From positions 1 through 7,883 of the forward strand of contig CADBMO010000083.1 in the NCBI GenBank assembly GCA_902795755.1: a stretch of DNA of 7,883 nucleotides. The letters are read 5' to 3'. Shown piece after piece: positions 5,761-7,883 of this stretch; positions within the stretch are counted from its first letter, which is position 1, and each line of letters begins with the position of its first letter. The position numbers and the translations under genes were made by a program. The notes below the pieces were generated by a model, which had not been told where the DNA came from, ran no database searches, and worked only from the letters and a program-made list of their open reading frames with translations. The DNA is from an uncultured Erysipelotrichaceae bacterium. Its GTDB lineage: Bacteria; Bacillota_I; Bacilli_A; RF39; UBA660.

Positions 5761-6597
5761 ATGGACGGAAAAGAATATAATAGTGAAGAAGAATTTTTAA
5801 AGGATTATGATTCTTCTGTATTTGAAAAATTGTCTATGACAGCAGATATACTTATTATGAGTGTATCAAGTGAAGAAACTGGTAACTATAGAAAACTTAC
5901 TGAAAAAAAGTTTAGCATCCTACTAGTTAAAAGAGATAATTACCCATTTAAAGATAAATGGTGCTTGCCGGGTGGCTTTATTGGAATTGACGAAACGCTT
6001 GACGATGCTGCCAAAAGAATATTAAAAAATGAAACCAATTTAAAAAATATTTATATAGAACAGCTATATACTTTTAGTGACGTAAAAAGAGATCCTAGAA
6101 TGAGGGTTGTATCAACATCTTATATGGCATTAGTTGATAAAAACAGATTAAATGATAAATTATCTAAAAATGCTAGTTGGTTTAACGTATTCATGATAGA
6201 AGATGAAAAATCATATCATGTTACATTAGATAATGGAAGTGAAGAAATAAAGTTTGTTGTTACTAAAACTCTAAGAGACTTAACTACAGATAGATATGAT
6301 TTTAAAATTGCAAAAAATGATAAATTAGCATTTGATCATCCGCTTGTTATCATAAGTGGTCTTGAAAGATTAAAAAATAAAATAGAATACACTGATATAG
6401 TATTTAATATGATGCCAGAGTATTTTACATTAGGTGAATTACAACAAGTATATGAAGTAATACTAAATAAAAAATTACTTGATCCTGCATTTAGAAGAAT
6501 AATTGCAAACAAAGTAGAAAAAACAAGCAAGATGAAAACAGGTGGTGGTCATAGACCATCAGCATTATTTAAATACAAGAGGAAAAGCAATGAATAA
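5761..6597 (+). CDS. nrtR: NrtR-type regulator: Nudix domain plus winged helix
   Basis: The 278-residue protein has an N-terminal Nudix domain (about 27-150) and a C-terminal winged helix (about 188-272). NrtR proteins repress NAD biosynthesis genes and sense ADP-ribose-type ligands with a Nudix domain. The Nudix box starts at Gly72 and keeps Glu78, Arg86 and Glu91. Ile87, Asn90 and Asn93 replace two of the catalytic glutamates and the late glycine, so hydrolysis is probably lost, as in many NrtR members. LAFDHPLVI (189-197), KIEYTDIVFNMMPEYFTLGE (207-226), LQQVYE (227-232) and GGHRPSALFKY (262-272) match the NrtR winged-helix region. An AAGAGGTG ribosome binding site precedes the start. The XRE gene starts inside its 3' end. 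An active Nudix hydrolase is the alternative but less likely. Confidence 0.85.
   Translation: MDGKEYNSEEEFLKDYDSSVFEKLSMTADILIMSVSSEETGNYRKLTEKKFSILLVKRDNYPFKDKWCLPGGFIGIDETLDDAAKRILKNETNLKNIYIEQLYTFSDVKRDPRMRVVSTSYMALVDKNRLNDKLSKNASWFNVFMIEDEKSYHVTLDNGSEEIKFVVTKTLRDLTTDRYDFKIAKNDKLAFDHPLVIISGLERLKNKIEYTDIVFNMMPEYFTLGELQQVYEVILNKKLLDPAFRRIIANKVEKTSKMKTGGGHRPSALFKYKRKSNE
6577..6582 (+). promoter_or_regulatory. ribosome binding site that fixes the XRE gene start
   Basis: AAGAGG lies 7 bases before the ATG at 6590 inside the end of the nrtR gene. An upstream in-frame GTG at 6542 has no such site. Confidence 0.7.
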
Positions 6598-6844
6598 TGA
6601 ATCTTGGGAAATTATAAATGAACTTAAAGAAGAAAGAATTAAAAAAAATATAACCATGAATCAATTAGCTAAACAAATTGGTATTTCACATACTACAATT
6701 TCTAGAATAGAAAAAGGGGAAATGACCCCAACACTTGATATGATTTTATTGTATGCTAATGCCCTTGGTTATGATTTAAAATTAGAAAAATCTTTCGTTG
6801 ATAGTAATAAAATAAGTACTAATAGTAAAAAAAGTGTATTTTAA
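6590..6844 (+). CDS. small XRE-family helix-turn-helix protein
   Basis: The 84-residue protein is a single Cro/C1-type DNA-binding domain. MNQLAKQIGISHTTISRIEK (23-42) is the helix-turn-helix, followed by GEMTPTLDMILLYANALGYD, the rest of the five-helix fold. The C-terminal 20 residues (Ser/Asn/Lys-rich) look unstructured. It overlaps the nrtR stop by 8 bases and has its own ribosome binding site, so the two are co-transcribed and probably translationally coupled. No ligand-binding domain and no adjacent toxin gene are seen. A role as co-regulator of the nrtR promoter is possible but unproven. The stop codon lies in the loop of the terminator that follows. Confidence 0.85.
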   Translation: MNNESWEIINELKEERIKKNITMNQLAKQIGISHTTISRIEKGEMTPTLDMILLYANALGYDLKLEKSFVDSNKISTNSKKSVF

Positions 6845-6858
6845 AGATACACTTTTTT
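6827..6858. terminator. shared bidirectional terminator between the XRE gene and lysR
   Basis: AAAAAAGTGTAT (6828-6839) and ATACACTTTTTT (6847-6858) form a perfect 12-bp stem around a 7-base loop. The A-run becomes a U-run when read from the other strand, so it can stop both converging genes. The XRE gene TAA lies in the loop, and the lysR stop is at 6860-6862 on the other strand. Confidence 0.85.
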
Positions 6859-6859
6859 G

Positions 6860-7747
6860 TTATAAATTTTTAGTAATTATTTTAATTAACTCTTTAGTTG
6901 CAAAGGTAGGTAAGTTAACTTTTGAATAGGCTAGTCCTAAATGCCTTTTTGGTATTTTTTCTATTATATTGAGTTTATGAAGCTTATTTCTGTCTTCATT
7001 TAATATAAACCTATCTGTTAAATAACCTATACCGAATCCAATTCTTGTAAATTCATACACAAGGGAGTATCCGGCAAGAGTCATATTTGGTTTTAAATTG
7101 ACGTTATTATCTTTACAAACGTTATTTAAAAAAGTTCCAGTATTTGAATTTTTAGATTGTAAAAGTAATGGATAATTTTCTAATTCTTTTAATGAAATAT
7201 TCTTATTAATTAAATCTTTGAAATTATCATTTACGTAAAATCCATCTTGAACCTCTATAAGTTCTATTATTTTGATGTTAGAAGATGAATCAAATGGCAA
7301 GTTTAGTACTACTAAGTCAACCAATCCATTTTTAAGTTTATCAAATAATTTAAATGTCATATCAGTATATATTTCAACTTTTATTTTTGTATATTTTTTA
7401 TGAAACTCATCTAAGTATGGCGCTAAAAAATACCTAGTTATGGTAGATGATGCTCCAATTCTAATAGTGCCAACCTCTAAATTCATTAAATCATTAAATT
7501 TATGTTCTGCGTTATTAATATACTCTATAGCAGTAGAAATATAATTATAAAACTCTTTACCTTCTTCAGTTAGTACAACACCTTTTTTAGTTCTATTAAA
7601 TAATTTACCTCCTAGGTTATTTTCTAAGTTCTTGATGGCCTTGCTAACAGCAGGCTGTGATATATAAAGCTCTTCCGCTGCCTTAGTAATATTTTTATGT
7701 TTTGCAACGGTATAAAAGATTCTATACAATTCAAAATTAATATTCAT
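6860..7747 (-). CDS. LysR-family transcriptional regulator
   Basis: The 295-residue protein has the normal LysR length. The N-terminal winged helix-turn-helix (about 1-60) has NITKAAEELYISQPAVSKAI (19-38) and LEN...GGKLFNRTKKGVVLTEEG. A linker helix follows, then a periplasmic-binding-protein-like effector domain (about 92-290) beginning VGTIRIGASS. The effector cannot be named. The start is ATG at 7747, with GGAGG 7 bases upstream. An ATG at 7774 lacks a ribosome binding site. It is transcribed away from a rightward partial gene starting at 7837, with a dyad between them, the classical LysR arrangement of self-repression and control of the divergent neighbour. It converges on the nrtR-XRE unit and probably has no role in it. 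Confidence 0.9.
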   Translation of the reverse strand: MNINFELYRIFYTVAKHKNITKAAEELYISQPAVSKAIKNLENNLGGKLFNRTKKGVVLTEEGKEFYNYISTAIEYINNAEHKFNDLMNLEVGTIRIGASSTITRYFLAPYLDEFHKKYTKIKVEIYTDMTFKLFDKLKNGLVDLVVLNLPFDSSSNIKIIELIEVQDGFYVNDNFKDLINKNISLKELENYPLLLQSKNSNTGTFLNNVCKDNNVNLKPNMTLAGYSLVYEFTRIGFGIGYLTDRFILNEDRNKLHKLNIIEKIPKRHLGLAYSKVNLPTFATKELIKIITKNL

Positions 7748-7754
7748 AATATAA

Positions 7755-7759
7755 CCTCC
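7755..7759 (-). promoter_or_regulatory. ribosome binding site that fixes the lysR start
   Basis: Read on the minus strand this is GGAGG, 7 bases before the ATG at 7747. It lies downstream of the alternative ATG at 7774 and so favours the shorter protein. Confidence 0.8.
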
Positions 7760-7760
7760 A

Positions 7761-7772
7761 GTTATGCATAAC
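7761..7772. repeat. 12-bp perfect palindrome GTTATGCATAAC in the lysR leader
   Basis: The sequence is its own reverse complement and sits just upstream of the lysR ribosome binding site. It could be a second regulator site or chance. It does not resemble the nearby 19-bp dyad. Confidence 0.35.
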
Positions 7773-7788
7773 ATAATTAATATGTATT

Positions 7789-7807
7789 TTATTTATATCA
7801 TAAATAA
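7789..7807. promoter_or_regulatory. 19-bp dyad with a T-N11-A core, candidate LysR binding box
   Basis: TTATTTATATCATAAATAA has perfect 8-bp arms around ATC. Its core TTTATATCATAAA has the T-N11-A form typical of LysR regulators. It overlaps the candidate lysR -10 box (minus strand TATAAA, 7792-7797, with a weak TTGTAT 17 bases away at 7815-7820). It also covers the position expected for the -35 box of the rightward gene. Confidence 0.5.
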
Positions 7808-7810
7808 TAG

Positions 7811-7816
7811 TAAAAT
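7811..7816 (+). promoter_or_regulatory. possible -10 box of the rightward partial gene
   Basis: TAAAAT has five of six matches to the -10 consensus and lies 20 bases before the ATG at 7837. No recognisable -35 box is found, which would fit activation by the LysR protein bound at the dyad. Confidence 0.35.
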
Positions 7817-7836
7817 ACAAGTAAGAGGTGATGAAA

Positions 7837-7883
7837 ATGGGAAAGATAATTAATTTAGAGGAACTAGATAAAGCAGTAAAAAA
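7837..7883 (+). CDS. start of an unidentified gene, 3' end cut by window
   Basis: Fifteen codons are visible, encoding MGKIINLEELDKAVK. The start at 7837 follows AAGAGGTG (7823-7830) with 6 bases spacing. An in-frame ATG at 7831 would be too close to that site. The stretch is too short to name a family. Its divergent placement beside lysR makes it the likely LysR target. Confidence 0.6.
   Translation, partial: MGKIINLEELDKAVK

Noticed and set aside
6542..6589. GTG start for the XRE gene
   Set aside because: It adds residues unlike the family and has no ribosome binding site, while ATG 6590 has AAGAGG at good spacing.
6590..6844. XRE protein as antitoxin of a toxin-antitoxin pair
   Set aside because: The neighbours are the NrtR-like gene and a terminator; no small toxin gene adjoins it on either side.
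7748..7774. ATG 7774 as lysR start
   Set aside because: No ribosome binding site precedes it, and the GGAGG at 7755-7759 points to ATG 7747, which gives the usual LysR N-terminus.
1..7883. Mobile elements, CRISPR arrays, tRNA or rRNA genes
   Set aside because: I saw no transposase or integrase, no regularly spaced long repeats and no cloverleaf or rRNA-like segment; the window is filled by ordinary genes.

Overview
The window is very AT-rich, densely packed bacterial DNA with tight GGAGG-type ribosome binding sites and short gaps. It looks like a low-GC member of the Bacillota (Clostridia, Erysipelotrichia or a relative). The placement rests on composition and gene style only and is tentative. 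Tryptophan is always TGG and no TGA is read inside a gene, so the standard bacterial code fits and the Mycoplasma code does not.

Positions 1-5699 hold seven plus-strand genes that look like one operon. In order they are the 3' part of nadE (NAD synthetase), a small radical SAM enzyme, nadD (nicotinate mononucleotide adenylyltransferase), a 657-residue protein with an uncharacterised N-terminal half and a C-terminal SAM methyltransferase domain, a CinA/PncC-type nucleotide amidase-like protein, a small PRPP-binding phosphoribosyltransferase-like protein, and nadK (NAD kinase). Gaps are 1 to 32 bases. A possible internal promoter with a dyad lies at 4368-4406, ahead of the phosphoribosyltransferase gene, and a short hairpin terminator follows nadK.

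Positions 5719-6858 hold a regulatory pair. A likely NrtR-type regulator (Nudix domain with a decayed catalytic box plus a winged helix) has its own extended -10 promoter, inside a three-fold 11-bp repeat that includes a perfect dyad. A small XRE-type helix-turn-helix gene overlaps its end. The NrtR call fits the NAD genes next to it. A strong hairpin serves as a shared terminator with the converging lysR gene.

Positions 6860-7883 hold a minus-strand LysR-family regulator, a divergent promoter region with a 19-bp dyad containing a T-N11-A box, and the first 15 codons of a rightward gene that is probably the LysR target.

NadD, NadE and NadK account for NaMN to NaAD to NAD to NADP, and the PncC-like protein could feed NaMN from NMN. 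The radical SAM enzyme, the two-domain methyltransferase and the phosphoribosyltransferase-like protein have no assigned step in NAD metabolism. Their position among these genes is the most promising lead for an undescribed pathway.
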